Assembly: GCF_003265705.1 (NCBI RefSeq)
Contig: NW_020312859.1
Span: 4,137,851 to 4,201,850 of the forward strand
Source of the DNA: Callorhinus ursinus
Lineage: Eukaryota > Chordata > Mammalia > Carnivora > Otariidae
Direction: 5' to 3'
Length of the DNA stretch: 64,000 nt
The notes under the pieces were generated by a model. That model did not search any database. It saw nothing but the letters and a program-made list of their open reading frames with translations, and was not told the DNA's origin. Positions 47,775 to 59,790 of the stretch are shown piece after piece (the first letter of the stretch is position 1; each line of letters starts with the position of its first letter). Both the position numbers and the translations under genes were made by a program.

Positions 47775-48010
47775 AATAGTAACAAGAGAGCATTGATTGA
47801 GCACTTACATATTAGGCGTTGACCTAAATGCCTTGTGTTTACTTATTTAATGCTCACAGCAGTTCCCTAAGATCTGCTCTTCCCTTTGCTGTACGTATGT
47901 GTGAAGACACTGAAGCTCAGAGAGGTGGTGACTTGCTGAGGTCACTCACTTAGCAAGTGTCTGAGGCAGGGTTTGAACTCAGGCCATCTGAGTCTGATAG
48001 ACAAGCTTTC
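47775..48010 (-). repeat. MIR SINE, near full length
   Basis: 'attgattgagcacttacata', 'tgaagctcagagaggtggtg' and 'gaggcagggtttgaactcag' in reversed MIR order. Confidence 0.85.
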
Positions 48011-48129
48011 CACCCGTTCATGTTTACCACCTCCAATTATAGACTTGCAAAACTGTTCAAATTTGCCATGGGCCCAAGGAACATCTGGTGTGTGATGAGA
48101 CTGTCTCTTAGGTATTCATTCCTATAAAA

Positions 48130-48315
48130 CTGTGCTGTCCAATATGGCAGCCACTGGCCATATGTAGCCCTTTAAAATTCAACTTTAATTAAAATTAAAT
48201 AAAAGTAAAAATTTCTATTTCTCAGTCACATGAGCTGCATGTGCCTAGTGGAAACCATAAGGACACTGTGGTTATAGAACATCTCTGTCATTACAGAAAG
48301 TTCTGTTGGACAGTG
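48130..48315 (-). repeat. hAT-type DNA transposon (MER1/MER30-like)
   Basis: 'ctgtgctgtccaatatggca' at one end and 'ttctgttggacagtg' at the other form imperfect terminal inverted repeats. The interior has 'aattaaaattaaataaaagt'. Confidence 0.8.
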
Positions 48316-48712
48316 TTGCTATGGATGAGGGCAGAGCCCTGAGTTTGGCCAGAGAACAGACAGGCAGACCCAGAGTTTCCGTGAGGGTCTTAGAAGGGAC
48401 CATGAGGAGGATTCCAGCTCCCAGCTAGGATGGAGAAGATGGAATTCACCAGCTTTCTTTTCAAGAGGGAGTTCCTTGACTAGCCCATTTTGAGTAGAAG
48501 CACAAGTCTCAGGGTGTCTCGATGTGGCGTCAAAGGGAAGGGAAGAAGCTGTTTCAAGGAGTAGAAGGGTCAAATGTGAGCATGCAGTGCCTTTAGCAGC
48601 CTCGAGGCTGTTAGTGAGCTGTGAGAGCCATGCCGATGGGGTGGTGGGCAGCGGAAGCCACGCTGGGGTGGGTATGAGGTGGTAGAGATAGCGGATCTAG
48701 AGGATTCTTATT

Positions 48713-48865
48713 TGAGACCAGCAGTATTGCATCAGGTGGGAGCTTATTGGAAATGTAGAATTTCGCCCCCACCCCCAGACCTACTGAATTGGAATCTGTA
48801 TTTTGACAAGTTCATCAGGGGATTGGTAGAGCCTGTAGCCTTCTGGAAGCACTGCCCTTGGGCGT
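48713..48865 (-). repeat. MER5A fragment
   Basis: 'gagcttattggaaatgtaga', 'cagacctactgaattggaat' and 'ctgtattttgacaagttcat'. Confidence 0.7.
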
Positions 48866-49067
48866 GGTTGGGTATTTCCAGACAGGGGACGAGGGCGAAG
48901 GGAATCACAGGTTGGCAAGTGCTGCTGGAGCGGTGGGGCGCGGATTCCGAGTGGGTGAGGAGGGGTGTGCATGGAGGGGTGCTCACGGAGGGTGATGGCT
49001 TGGAGGAAGTGAAGAGGCCAGTGGGCAGGGGTCATGATGAAGGTGAGCAGTGTCGGATGCTGTAAGG

Positions 49068-49089
49068 CAGGGCGGGGTGGGGGGGGCGG
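49068..49089 (+). repeat. G-rich quadruplex-type motif
   Basis: G runs of 3, 4 and 8 bases separated by one base (agggcggggtgggggggg). Predicted G-quadruplex potential only. Confidence 0.6.
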
Positions 49090-49343
49090 ATAGAGAGGAG
49101 ACCTGGGAATGCCAGGGCATTGGTGTTCTCTGGAAAAGCTGCTCCAGTACAGCATCAAGACAGACACAGAATGTGGGCCCCCTCAGGCAAGTGGCAGCAG
49201 CCGCTGAAGGGTCAGGCTGCGGATCGGTGTTCACCAAGTGGCTTACTGACTGACCACATGGGTTGGCCTGATGGATGGACGGAGGAGGTGTCTGTGAAAT
49301 TAGGAGATGGAAGTGAGAGATGCACCTGTGTGTGAGAGAAGGG

Positions 49344-49402
49344 GTGTGCGTGCGCGTGTGTGTGTGTGTGCGCGCGCACACGCACGTGTATGCACATGCA
49401 TG
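49344..49402. repeat. 59-bp alternating purine-pyrimidine tract
   Basis: Every base from 49344 to 49402 alternates purine and pyrimidine: a GT-rich left part, a GC core (49370-49377) and a CA/CG right part. Sequences of this kind adopt Z-DNA under torsion. Confidence 0.9.
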
Positions 49403-50276
49403 GGTGTACTTGGCACCAGGAGGGCCCTGGGAAAAGACCAGGTCCCTTACTCTGCACCTGGTTCATGGTAGGAATGAGGTGGGAACCCCGCTGCTCTGAT
49501 GTCAGCCCCGGTACCCCAGAGAGCCCACAGATCCCACAGGCCTTACCGCCCTCATACCCCAGACTGAGCTGACTGACCCTGTTCCCTCAGCTGGCTTCTC
49601 TGTGTCCCTGCCTCAGCACTGCTGTCCACACACCGTTGAGCTGCTCCCCAGCCCCGGTGCAGGCCACTCAGCTGAGCATACAAGCCGCGTTGCCCACACA
49701 CTCCTTGCACTGGTCCCCACTCCCGCCTGCACAATGCTGAGGACTCCTGAGCTGCCCTCCAGCTCGGTCTCTCTTTGACCGATCTCAGCTCCAACTCGCC
49801 AGCCCACGCTCCTCTCCACACACCCTTGTCCCGCCTCTCAGGGGCTCCCTGTTGCCTCGGAGACGCATTTCAGCCTCCAGAGCCCCACTGTCGCCATCCG
49901 TTGTCAACCCTTTCCAAGCACCCCATCCCTGTCCAGGCCCACATAACCTTAGTTCTTGACATTGCTCTGAAGGTGCAGACTCCCTGACTTTGTGCGTGTG
50001 GCAGACCCCGCCGATCTGTCCTTGAAGGAGTGCTGCCCATTAAGAGGTAACACGGAGTTCTTTCCCCACAGTCTCTGACACTCCTCTCATTTGACACTTG
50101 TCACAGTTCTTCAGCTGTGTGTTGACGTGGCTGTCTTCCCACACAGACACACTGCGGGTTCCCGGCAGCTGGGCAGGCTGGACACTGCGGAACTCTCTCC
50201 CACTTACTCCGTTCGTCAGGGTTACTGAGCCCCAGCTCCAGTGCACGAGGCTTGTAGATGCACTAGCTAGAAAGCA

Positions 50277-50454
50277 TGATTCTCAAAGTGGTTTCTGGAC
50301 CAGCAGCATCAGCAGCCCCTGGGAACCGGTGAGGGATTCGGATTCTTGAGCCCCGACCCAGGCCTACTGAATCAGAAAGTTTGGGGATGAGGAATCTCTC
50401 GCTTGACTAAGCCGTCCGGGAGATTCTGAGGCCCACTCGCGTTGCAGACTCACT
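50277..50454 (-). repeat. MER5A, near full length
   Basis: 'tgattctcaaagtggtttct', 'ccagcagcatcagcagcccc' and 'cctactgaatcagaaagttt' then a degraded end near 'gcagactcactg'. Confidence 0.82.
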
Positions 50455-50850
50455 GACTTAGGGGAGTTGCCATAACAAATCTGAGAATGTCTAGTGGTTA
50501 AAACAGGAGAGAGGCGTACTCCTTACTTGTGAAATATCTAGGATGGGTGGCTCTTCTCCAGGTGGTGACTTGGGGATCCAGGCTCTGTCTTCTGTCAGCT
50601 GCCTTCACTGTGTGGCTTCCTGCATCAGATGTTCGAAGGGAAAAGTTCGTTTTCTGATGTTAGGGCTGTGTCTGTTTGTTTGGATGGACCCAGCCTGAAG
50701 GTGGTACATATTTTCACTCCTTTGCCATTGGCTGGAACTGCATGACCGCACCTAACTGCAGGGGAGACTGGGAGTGTCAGCCACCTTGTGCCAAGGAAGA
50801 AAGGGACACAGCCTGTGAACAGCCAGACAGTCTCTGCCAAGTGAGATGGT
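50455..50850 (-). repeat. Ancient LTR-like repeat, family unresolved
   Basis: 'gttgccataacaaatctgag' at the start and 'ccattggctggaactgcatg' further in match a layout also seen at 59465-59790. Confidence 0.4.
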
Positions 50851-51179
50851 CTCTATTCATTTATGAAAGAACAACTGAGCCCCTGCCTGGCGCCAGGCCC
50901 GGGGCTCACCTGTGGCAGGATGGGGGCATGACAGGGGAGGCCCACCAGTTGCTGGGTTAAATCACTTACTTTAGACAGCAGGGCTGGATGAGCCCCAGAC
51001 AAAGCACGAGCAGGAGCCAGATGGATGAAGGGGCCCTCACCACTCATTGGAAGTCTTTGCGACTTAGGGGCTGTTTGTAGTGGAGTCAGGGTGAGGGGGA
51101 TCTCTTCCTTATGGTTGGTGCTTTCGTGCAAGACACTATACTACCGGTATTTTTAATGTTAAATAAGAAAGACAGTGGA

Positions 51180-51295
51180 CTAGGGAAGCTGTGCTCAGGG
51201 AGGTTAAGTGGCTTGTCTAGGTTGTACAGCTGGTTAGCTGCAGACAGGGGAGTTGAATCTAAGGCTTATGACCCTAAAGCCTGGGGTGTTCACTT
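51180..51295 (-). repeat. MIR fragment
   Basis: 'gctcagggaggttaagtggc' and 'tgtctaggttgtacagctgg'. Confidence 0.7.
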
Positions 51296-51829
51296 ACACT
51301 TTGATATCCATATCAGAATGCATCCTTCTGGAAGCTTCTTCTCTAGATCAGCCTGAGGATCATAGAACTCAGAGCTGGAAGGAAGCCCCGAGGCCATTTT
51401 GCCCAAGCCTTTTATCAAAAGCTTTGGGCATTTCTCCTTCCGAATTTTCCTTCTACCTTAAGACTTTCTACTTTATGGAAGGAATCTGGGCATGGCAGCC
51501 CTTGCAGCATCCAGATGTCTGCATCCCTCTCGGGCTCTCTTCCTGCCTGAGGAGATGCTCTCAGCTCTCTGCTGATGCCCGGCATTCTCCACCTACCACT
51601 CCGGTTCCAAGGCCTGCACTCTCTGCTCCGCTCTGCGTGCATGGGGACCTAAACATCCTGATTTCAAATCTGCAGGTTCATCATCCAACCCCGTGTGTGC
51701 CCTGCTCATCGGTCAGTTGCGGGGGATTCTTGGAGACCCCTAAGACACCAGGTTAAATCACCCACAGGTGTTCTTCTCTCATAACACACTCCTGAGGTCT
51801 GTCGAAGTGCTTTAAGTCTATCCTGATCA

Positions 51830-52380
51830 TAGTCATATTAGGAGGGAGGCTTCATTTTGGTTAAAATTAGATTAAAGGGATTTTTTTTTTTTAAAGTTAG
51901 GCTGGATTTTATGAAGATGCCCTTTTCCATGGAAAGCAGTTTTCTCCTAAATGGGAAAAAAAAATCAAAATAAATGAAATCTTTCCTTGATCATCTTTGT
52001 TTAAAAAAAAAATCAGAGTCTTAAATATTTCTGCCATCTGTTCCCTATTATTCCTGAAACTTTGTGTTGAGTTGAGTACCTGGGGGACGGGAGGGACTCA
52101 AAGGGCCATCAAAATTCTTTTAAGTAATTAAAGCTGATAAAATTTGTAAATTTTTATCTAATCTCTGGATGATTTGATTGGAGTCAACCAGATGTAAAAA
52201 TGCCTGCGACAAATTATCCTGTGCCTATATGGCATGCAGTTTTGACAAAGTATCTTGAAAACAGCTGCTAAGTATGAGATCTGGGGATTTGACAGTGCAG
52301 AAGGACAATTCTGTGTACTCAGGAAGACTTGGAGAAAATCCAAGAGAACTTTGGTCCGAAGAATGGATTGTGCTTATGTA
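51830..52380. other. AT-rich, repeat-free stretch (candidate conserved noncoding)
   Basis: About 550 bases without a repeat signature, low in CpG and rich in TAAT/AATTA-type cores, for example 'taagtaattaaagctgataa'. No exon is visible. A regulatory role would have to come from conservation data. Confidence 0.3.
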
Positions 52381-52669
52381 AGAAGAGCCATATTTTGGTA
52401 ATGGGGAGGCACTCGGTGTCTAGGGCTAAGCCCTTTCTCTATGTGAGAAGCAGGCTATGGGCACATATGTCCTAGTGACATCTGAGCATTAGTCAACGTT
52501 TTCTTTCTCTTGACCCCCTTTCTTTTGGGAAAGCTCTTATTTCAGGACCAAACTCCTGTGTCTATTCCTTCATCAAACCCTCCGTACTTCCCACAACAGT
52601 GTGTACGTATGTATGGCATGCATCTCACCATACTGCGCTATAATGACATTCTTTTCCTCCACTGCTGGC

Positions 52670-52860
52670 CCTGCCACTTTTATTCACATGACCTTGAACT
52701 AACCCCCTAACTTTTCAAGCCTTTGTATTCAGGTATGTGAAATGGGGATAGTGAAATTTACCTCCCAGTCCTGCTAACAGGTACATAGGATATGGCACAT
52801 TTATCACTTGGGTAAAGCCCACAGTTTGGTACATTGGAAATGGTCAGTATAGGTAAACTC
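52670..52860 (+). repeat. MIR fragment
   Basis: 'cacatgaccttgaactaacc', 'tgtgaaatggggatagtgaa' and 'ggtacataggatatggcaca'. Confidence 0.65.
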
Positions 52861-53344
52861 CCCTTTCCTTCCTCATTGGCCATCCTCAAAGAGTGTGACC
52901 TCCTCTAGGGGAAGAACTATTTCTTTTTCCCGGAAGTCACATAGGAGGTGTTTAGTATGTGCTTGTCAAAAGTGAGTGAGTGAGTGAATGAGCCATAGGT
53001 GGATGAATGAGGCTTGTTATTTTCCTCAGTATCTCTGACACCTGCACTCATTGTCCCAAAGATGTTTTCCCCAGAGGCAGGGTGGCATGTCATGGAGGCC
53101 TTGTAGGAGTGACGCCTTTCACTGCAGCGTCTGCCCCTTCTTTGTCACCTGTGTCTGTCTCCACATCTGTTCTTGAGTCAGAGTAACAGGTGTCCCTGTG
53201 GTGGTGGGGCCCATCTGTCCAGTTTCCTCTTTGTGGTATCCAGGGATTTTCCCCTTCTGGCAGTTTCTGCTTGGCCTATAAACTTGTCCCTATTACCCCC
53301 ACCCTGAAAACTAACACCCTGCTTGATGGGCACATGCAAGGATC

Positions 53345-53525
53345 ATGATAATTACAGGTGATGACCTCTCACTATTTACAAGACACTTTATATGTGTTAT
53401 CTCATTTATTTCCTATAACACTCTTTAATGCAGATACAACACCATTGCCCCATTAATGTTGAAGAAGCCGAGGCTCAGAGAGGAGAAATAAACTGCCCAG
53501 GGACCACAGCTACAGAGCTAAATCC
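53345..53525 (-). repeat. MIR SINE
   Basis: 'gtgttatctcatttatttcc', 'aagccgaggctcagagagga' and 'aactgcccagggaccacagc'. Confidence 0.8.
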
Positions 53526-53582
53526 TTGGCTTCTGGCCAAGGTTTTTGAGAGAATTGGCCAACTTCCTTGGCCACTCTTCCT

Positions 53583-53625
53583 TGCCTCCCAGTTGGGACT
53601 GGGCTTCCATGACTGATGTCTCTTG
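53583..53625 (+). repeat. 43-bp sequence, source copy of local duplication
   Basis: Begins tgcctcccagttggg and is identical over 43 bases to 54524-54566. It lies in otherwise unique sequence, so this is the likely source. Confidence 0.95.
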
Positions 53626-54523
53626 TTTCCTGCCTATTTCTCCAGCTTAACCTTTCTGTCCCAGTCACAGATTTGTGTTTCCATACCTTTCCTTCCCTTC
53701 AATGTGGTATCCCCCCAGAGGACTGCTCACATATCCCTTCATGCTCCATGTTCTCCCTCTTATACCACCTAGTCTCATTATTTTAATTATGACCAGGGAG
53801 GCTGATGACTCCTGCACCTATATCTCTTGCTCAGACAGTTCCAGTGAACTCCCAGTTAATTAGCTGCCAGAGATGTTCCTGTGGATGGCCACAGGCACCT
53901 CAAGTTCAAGATGTTCTTCCCAATTCTTTGATTTCCATTAATGGCCCTGCCATTCATTTCATCACTAACACCAGAAAGAAACCTGAGAGCCACCTGAGGT
54001 TACTACCTCTTCCTCAACCGTTTCCCACTCCATCCCACATGTAACCCATCAAAATGGACCTGCCAGTTTATCACCTAAATGTTTCCTGATTATATCTCTT
54101 CTGTCTCATTGTTAGGATCACTGCTTCCACTCCTGTCTGTTCTCAACTGGACTCTTGCAGTGGCTTTCTTGGCAGGGACCCGGACTTTTAGTTTGGAGAA
54201 GGGCACAGATACTAACTGTACCCTAATACAAACACCCTGATCAAGACATAGATGATAACCAGCGCCACAGAAACCTTCCTTGTGTCCCCTCCAAGTCATG
54301 AATTTACCCCAAAGCTGTTGTAACTTCTAGAGTAGTTTTTCCTGTTTTTGAATTTTATATAAATATAATCATAAAGTATGTAGTTTTTGTCTTCTTTTTT
54401 CCTTTCACAATTATATTGTGAATCTCATTCATATTGTGTGTAGCAATAGTTCATTTTTTCATTCTTGACCAGAGTTTTGTTACAATGAATATACCAAAAC
54501 ATGTCCATTCTACTGCTGACATC

Positions 54524-54566
54524 TGCCTCCCAGTTGGGACTGGGCTTCCATGACTGATGTCTCTTG
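54524..54566 (+). repeat. 43-bp inserted copy
   Basis: Exact copy of 53583-53625 in direct orientation, 941 bases away, placed between L1 bases 'ctgctgacat' and 'gtttcccaat'. Confidence 0.95.
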
Positions 54567-54853
54567 GTTTCCCAATAGGGTTATTCCCTATTTTAGCCAT
54601 AATTGATCGTGCTACTGTGAACATATGTGTGTGTTTTCTTGTGGTATTGGGCACCATCTCTCTTGGGTGTATAACTAGCAGTGGAATTGTTTTTTGGGTC
54701 AAATACATATTGCCAGGCAGTATTCTAATGTGACCTGTTAGTGTTGTCAGTCTATTAATATTGACCATTCTGGTAGGAATAGGGTAATATACTGCTCATT
54801 GTGATATTTAGATTTGCATTATACTGATGACTGAGGAAGTTGAGCACCTTTAT

Positions 54854-54878
54854 ACACACACACACACACACACACACA
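54854..54878. repeat. (CA)n microsatellite
   Basis: About 12 CA units next to the SINE insertion point. Confidence 0.95.
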
Positions 54879-54894
54879 TATTTTTGACAATTTA

Positions 54895-55090
54895 TTTATT
54901 TTTAAAGATTTTATTTATTTATTTGAAAGAGCACATAAGCCGGGAGAGTGGCAGAAGGAGAGGGAGAAGCAGGCTTCCCGCTGTGCAGGGAGCACGATGT
55001 GGGGCTCAGTCCCAGGACCCTGGGATCATGACCTGAGCCAAAGGCAGACACTTAACCAACTGAGCCACCCAGGTGCCCCACCCCTTAATT
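54895..55090 (-). mobile_element. Can-SINE (SINEC)
   Basis: Reversed Can-SINE ('aaagattttatttatttatt', 'gggatcatgacctgagccaa', 'ccaactgagccacccaggtg'). The target-site duplication tttttgacaattta is exact at 54881-54894 and 55091-55104. Inserted in an L1M next to a CA repeat. Confidence 0.97.
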
Positions 55091-55104
55091 TTTTTGACAA
55101 TTTA

Positions 55105-57080
55105 GATAACCTGTTTTGTGAATTGCCTATTCAGATATTTTGCCTTTTTTTAAAAAAATCATGTTGTATCTTACTGATTTGCAGGAGTTGTTTGTATTTA
55201 CTTGATATGAGTCTTTGTCTAGTGTGTGTATGCATTTATTTATTTATTTATCATATATATATCCTCTCCCATTCTTTGGCTTGCATTTTTATTTAATTAA
55301 TGGTGTGTGTTGTTGAATAAAAGATATTAATTTTAGTGAAGTCAATTATCTTTTCATTTTTTTTTACCATGTTTAAGAAATACTTGTGTTCTACACTATC
55401 AAAAAATCACTGTCCTATATTATCTTTTAGAAGCTGTATTATTCTACATTTTACATGTAGGTCAGTGTGTAAGTCCTCTAAGATTGATTTTTTATAAGGT
55501 GCTTTATAAAGATCAGGGTTCATTTTATCTGTATGAATGCTAGTTGACCTAGTACCGTATTAGAGATATTGTTTTTCCCCGATTCGTTGCTGTTAAACCT
55601 TTGTGATACACCAGGTGTCCATAAACGTATAGGTCCATTTCTGGATTCAACATTCTTTTCTGTTGGTCTCTTCATCTTGTCACTATTTTGATATCTCATT
55701 GTTTAGATTACTGAGCCTTTATCATAAAGGCTTAAAATCAATCCTGCAACTCTGCTTTTTATATAAACAACAACTAGCAATTATTTATTTGCTTTTGTGT
55801 CTGTGAATTAGCCAGAGGTTGGCTGATCCCACCTGGGTTCATCAGTACAGCTCTACTCAAGCTGTGAGTCTTGATAGCTCAGATCTCTGCTCTGTTTTCA
55901 TTCTGGGACTCAGACTGGAGAAATCAGCTCCCTAAGTGGAGGCAATGACAGATGTGCGGGAAGGCAAACCCCACTTCACAGGCACTTAAAAAATAGACTT
56001 TATTATTTAGAGGAGTTTTGGGTTCACAGCAGAATTGAAGGGAAGTATATAGAGAGTTCCTCTAAACCCCTGGTCGATACATGTGCTCTTATTTATCAAG
56101 ATTGTTTTCACTATTCTAGGTTCTTTGCATTCCATATAAATTTTAACATAAATATGCCAATTTTTAAAAAGACTTCTGGGATTCTGACCAGAATATACAC
56201 TGAGTCTCTAGAGCAATGGGAAAATCTACCACTTAATAAAATTGAATATTTTAATCTGTGAATATAGAATATCTCTTGATTCATTTTTTAAAAATTTTAA
56301 ACCATTTTTCAGCAAAATTTTAAAGATGTTTTTATTTTTGGTTGCCTTTTTTGTGACATTATTTCTTTAAATACTGATTTCAGTCCATTCTCTCAGCTCT
56401 GTCCTCTGAGATGCCAAATATACCTATGTTAGACCACTGGATATCCCACAGGTTATTGAGTCTCTTTATTTTTCAGTCATTTTTACTGTTTTGTTCAGAT
56501 CTGTTTTCCCATTTGTTTATCTGTTTTCCCATTCAGTGACCCTTTGTTCTACAGTATCTGAGCTGTTGCTAACCCCAGAGTAAACTTTTTGTTTCAGATA
56601 TGGTACTTTTCAGTCATAGAATTCAAATTTTTTTTTTTTTTTTTTTTTTTTACTTTCTGTTCCTCTGCTGTGATTCCTGTCTGTCCTCCCATTCTGTCCA
56701 AATTTCCTTAACACCCTCAGTGTATTTGTAGTAGTTCTTTTAAAGTTCTCATCTGTAGATTCTAACATCTGAAGTATCTTGAGGTCTGTTACTTGACTGT
56801 GTGGGTTTTTTTTTCTTCCTGATTTTTCATATAACAACTGTGGCTGATACGCTGTAAGTAGTCTGGATTATGTCAGTTGGCTTTCAAGGGTATTGAATTC
56901 TATCCTGTCAGGCCGTTAAATTACTGGCACATCCTCCTGAGACTGTCAGGATTGTTTTTTCTTTGTTACGATGGATCTGTTTTGGTTTTGTCAGTCAGCT
57001 TAGTGTGAACTCCTTACTTTCACATGTGATACTCACTATGTGACTTGTTCTTTCTAGGGTCTTAACTGAATCTCCACTGT
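55105..57080 (-). repeat. Composite of L1M fragments
   Basis: Continues the reversed L1M ('atcagggttcattttatctg', 'ggtccatttctggattcaac'). A non-L1 stretch at about 55805-55985 may be old LTR-like sequence. L1M then resumes ('ctaggttctttgcattccat') and passes into upstream L1 sequence by 56340-57080. A poly-T run lies at 56629-56651. All frames are destroyed. Confidence 0.6.
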
Positions 57081-57589
57081 AGCTGGACCACAATTCCAGT
57101 GTTTTCTCAACCTTGTTCAACCTCTGGTATTTCTGTTCAGCTCTCAGCCCTGTCTTAACCAATATCTTCTACACCTTCCAGAGTTTTGCCTCGCATATGT
57201 GCAGGCCAACAATCATCCACAGATTGGCAGGGAATCTTCACATGTACTCTGGTGCCCTGCCTTACAAATTCCAGCCACTCTGGCAGCTGCCCAAACTCTA
57301 GTTCTACCTTATCAATTCAGCAAGACCACCACGCTCTGGTTGGGCTCCACTTCCCGGTACTCTGGAATTTAGAACCACCCCTATCCGCACCAGGACCTTC
57401 ATTGGTCTATCAGATGTTTCCAGAGGACATTTAGTAGAGTGAGAAACTACATGTCAGGTAACAGATCCAAAGTTCCTTCCAGGATGTAATCTTGCCTTTA
57501 CTCTATTCCATGTAATTCTTAGAATTCTGGGATGATAAGGCTGAGAGGAAGGTGACCTGAGGCATCTCCTATTCCATAGCCCTTGTTGA

Positions 57590-57670
57590 ACCAGTGGAGA
57601 AACAGAGGCCCTGAGAGGGTAGAGGGCTCATCTAACAATCTCATTGTAACTCTGGGAATTATAACTCTCT
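57590..57670 (-). repeat. MIR fragment
   Basis: 'aacagaggccctgagagggt' followed by 'aactctgggaattataact'. Confidence 0.45.
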
Positions 57671-57989
57671 CTAGATCCTCGTTCCGCTTACTCCTTTCCA
57701 TGGCTCCTTTCTCTTACACTTAATGTATTTTTTTTTTCAAAATTGAAAAGAAAGTGTTAGTCTAACAGTTGCATTTTAGGTATATGGTTAAATTTCAGAA
57801 GAGCCGGGAGTGGGAGGGAGGCAGAGAGTACAATGCATATTAGGGCATATTAGGAAGAGAGAGAGATTTTGTCCATGAGTAGCATTTGGGTACTGGGCTC
57901 TAAGAAGAAGATACTTGAGGTTTTCAATCTTTAGAATGTGCGCTCAAGAATTTTCTTGTTTCCTATTTAACTGTTGACTGGTGGCAGTG

Positions 57990-58650
57990 AAAAAGAAATT
58001 TTTTAAATGTTATTCCTTATTTTTTTGTAGGGAATATATTTAACTGGTCCAAAAATCAAAAGATACAAAAGAATATACACTGAAAATTTGTCCTTTTACC
58101 TCTTATCTCAGTCACACATTTCTCTTCCCTAGAGATTATCAGTGTTACTGTTTTCTTGTGTATCTTTGCAGAGGTATTTTATGTGTGGGTTAATCAAATC
58201 CCTATTCTTTTTCTTACATAAATTGTAGCATATTACACAAGCTCTTTTGAGTCTTACTTTTTCTTCCTCTTAATGTGTCTTGGGTATCTTTCTGTATTAG
58301 TGGACATAAAGAGCTTCCTCTTTTTTTTCTGATAGCTCCAGGGTGTTCTATTGTATGGATGTACCATCATTTATTGAACTGGTTGCTGTGGGTGAACATT
58401 TGGATTGCTTCTAGTCTTTTGCTTTCAGACAATACTGCAGTGACTAACCTTGTGCAAACGTCATTTCATTATGCAAACATATCTTTAGTGTAATTTTCTA
58501 GGCCTGGGGTTGCTGAACATTTTAAACTTTGGTAGATATTGCCAAATTATTCTCTGTACGGGTTGTGCTGTTTCACATGCCTATCAGTGATATGTGTGAG
58601 TTGGCATCAGTTTTGACTGTTGTATTTTCAAGCTGGAAATCACCCTATGT
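57990..58650 (-). repeat. L1M fragment
   Basis: 'acataaagagcttcctcttt', 'gttctattgtatggatgtac' and 'gatattgccaaattattctc' are reversed L1M blocks in order. Confidence 0.75.
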
Positions 58651-58679
58651 ATTACCTTTTCTTTTCCCCTGGTGCTATG

Positions 58680-58765
58680 GATAGAGATGCAGAGGCTCAG
58701 ACAACCATGGTCATTCTAATAGTCGTTTGCAGAGATGGGCCTGAATCCTGGTACTTCTCAGCCTG
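58680..58765 (-). repeat. MIR fragment
   Basis: 'gagatgcagaggctcagaca' followed by 'gatgggcctgaatcctggta'. Confidence 0.5.
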
Positions 58766-59329
58766 AATGGTCTGCAGGACCCCAGGATGCCCAGATGTGG
58801 ACTATTCTTTGAAAAGCATGACATCTCACTGTATATTCTCAGCTCATTATATAAGTATAGAGAACCTGACTCTTAGTATTTAAAGCTCTCAGTAGGGGCC
58901 TCTCTTTTGGGCTGCAGTGTGATGTTTGCTTCTCTTAAAATAAGGTTTAGTTTATCCACTGGCAAATCAGCTATGGCCTAGGAATAACTAAGCTGATATC
59001 CAGGCTGGGCAGAACACACAATTAGATTATGCAGGATTTGGTGAAAAGGGGCCATCTTGGCACCTGAACGATAGGAGACTCTCCAGGGAGAAGAGAGATG
59101 TCATTCAGTCTTTAACTGAAATTCCTATCAGTCAAAATGCCTTTGCCTTGCAGTCAGTGTCTCCCACATCATCTGTGACTCATTTATCTAGGTAAAGAGA
59201 AGCACGCTATGCTCCTCATGTTGAAGTGGGACTCTTGTCAACATCCTGCCTCCACTTGAGGAAAATGTTGGATTATCCTGGCATCAAGGTGTAGAGGAAC
59301 GTCTGCCCAGGGGATTTGAGTCATGGGCT

Positions 59330-59465
59330 CTGGAGTCAGGCCCCCTGAACTTGGATCTCAGTCCTGTCATAGAACTTAGCAGGTGTGTGAACTTGAGCCA
59401 GTTATCTGTCAGCTGCCTTTTAGCCACATATAAAAGGGGGAGGGTAGCATTAACCCTACTCAGTA
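59330..59465 (+). repeat. MIR fragment
   Basis: 'tctggagtcaggccccctga', 'acttgagccagttatctgtc' and 'cacatataaaagggggaggg'. Confidence 0.7.
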
Positions 59466-59790
59466 AGATGTGCTAGGTAATGCTATAGTAACAAACAACC
59501 CCACATTTCAGAGGCTGCAGACAGCATGGTTTATGTTTTATTCACATTACTTGGCCATTGGAGGTTGATGGGGGCTTTTCTTTACACTTGTCCTCTTCTC
59601 TGAGACCCAAGATGATAGAGCAGTCACCATCTGGAACCTTGCTGTGACATCTGGAGTGTGACAGAGGAAAAGAGCATGTGGGGAGCTGTGCACTGGCTCT
59701 TAAAGTTTCTGTCTGAACCTTGTAAGTGAGGAAAGTATGGAGTGTGCCAACCAGATGTGATTGGCCCGTGACACAGATGTGATTTTAGCC
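59465..59790 (-). repeat. Ancient LTR-like repeat, family unresolved
   Basis: 'tagtaacaaacaaccccaca', 'ccattggaggttgatggggg' and 'gagcagtcaccatctggaac'. Related in layout to 50455-50850. Confidence 0.45.

Larger units (their letters stand above)
54300..54880 (-). repeat. L1M fragment with 43-bp insertion
   Basis: Reversed old L1: 'gaattttatataaatataat', 'gtgctactgtgaacatatgt', 'cttgggtgtataactagcag'. The 43-bp copy at 54524-54566 interrupts it. Confidence 0.65.

Noticed and set aside
51253..51756. 167-codon open frame on +
   Set aside because: Begins in a MIR remnant and shows no family resemblance. Fortuitous.
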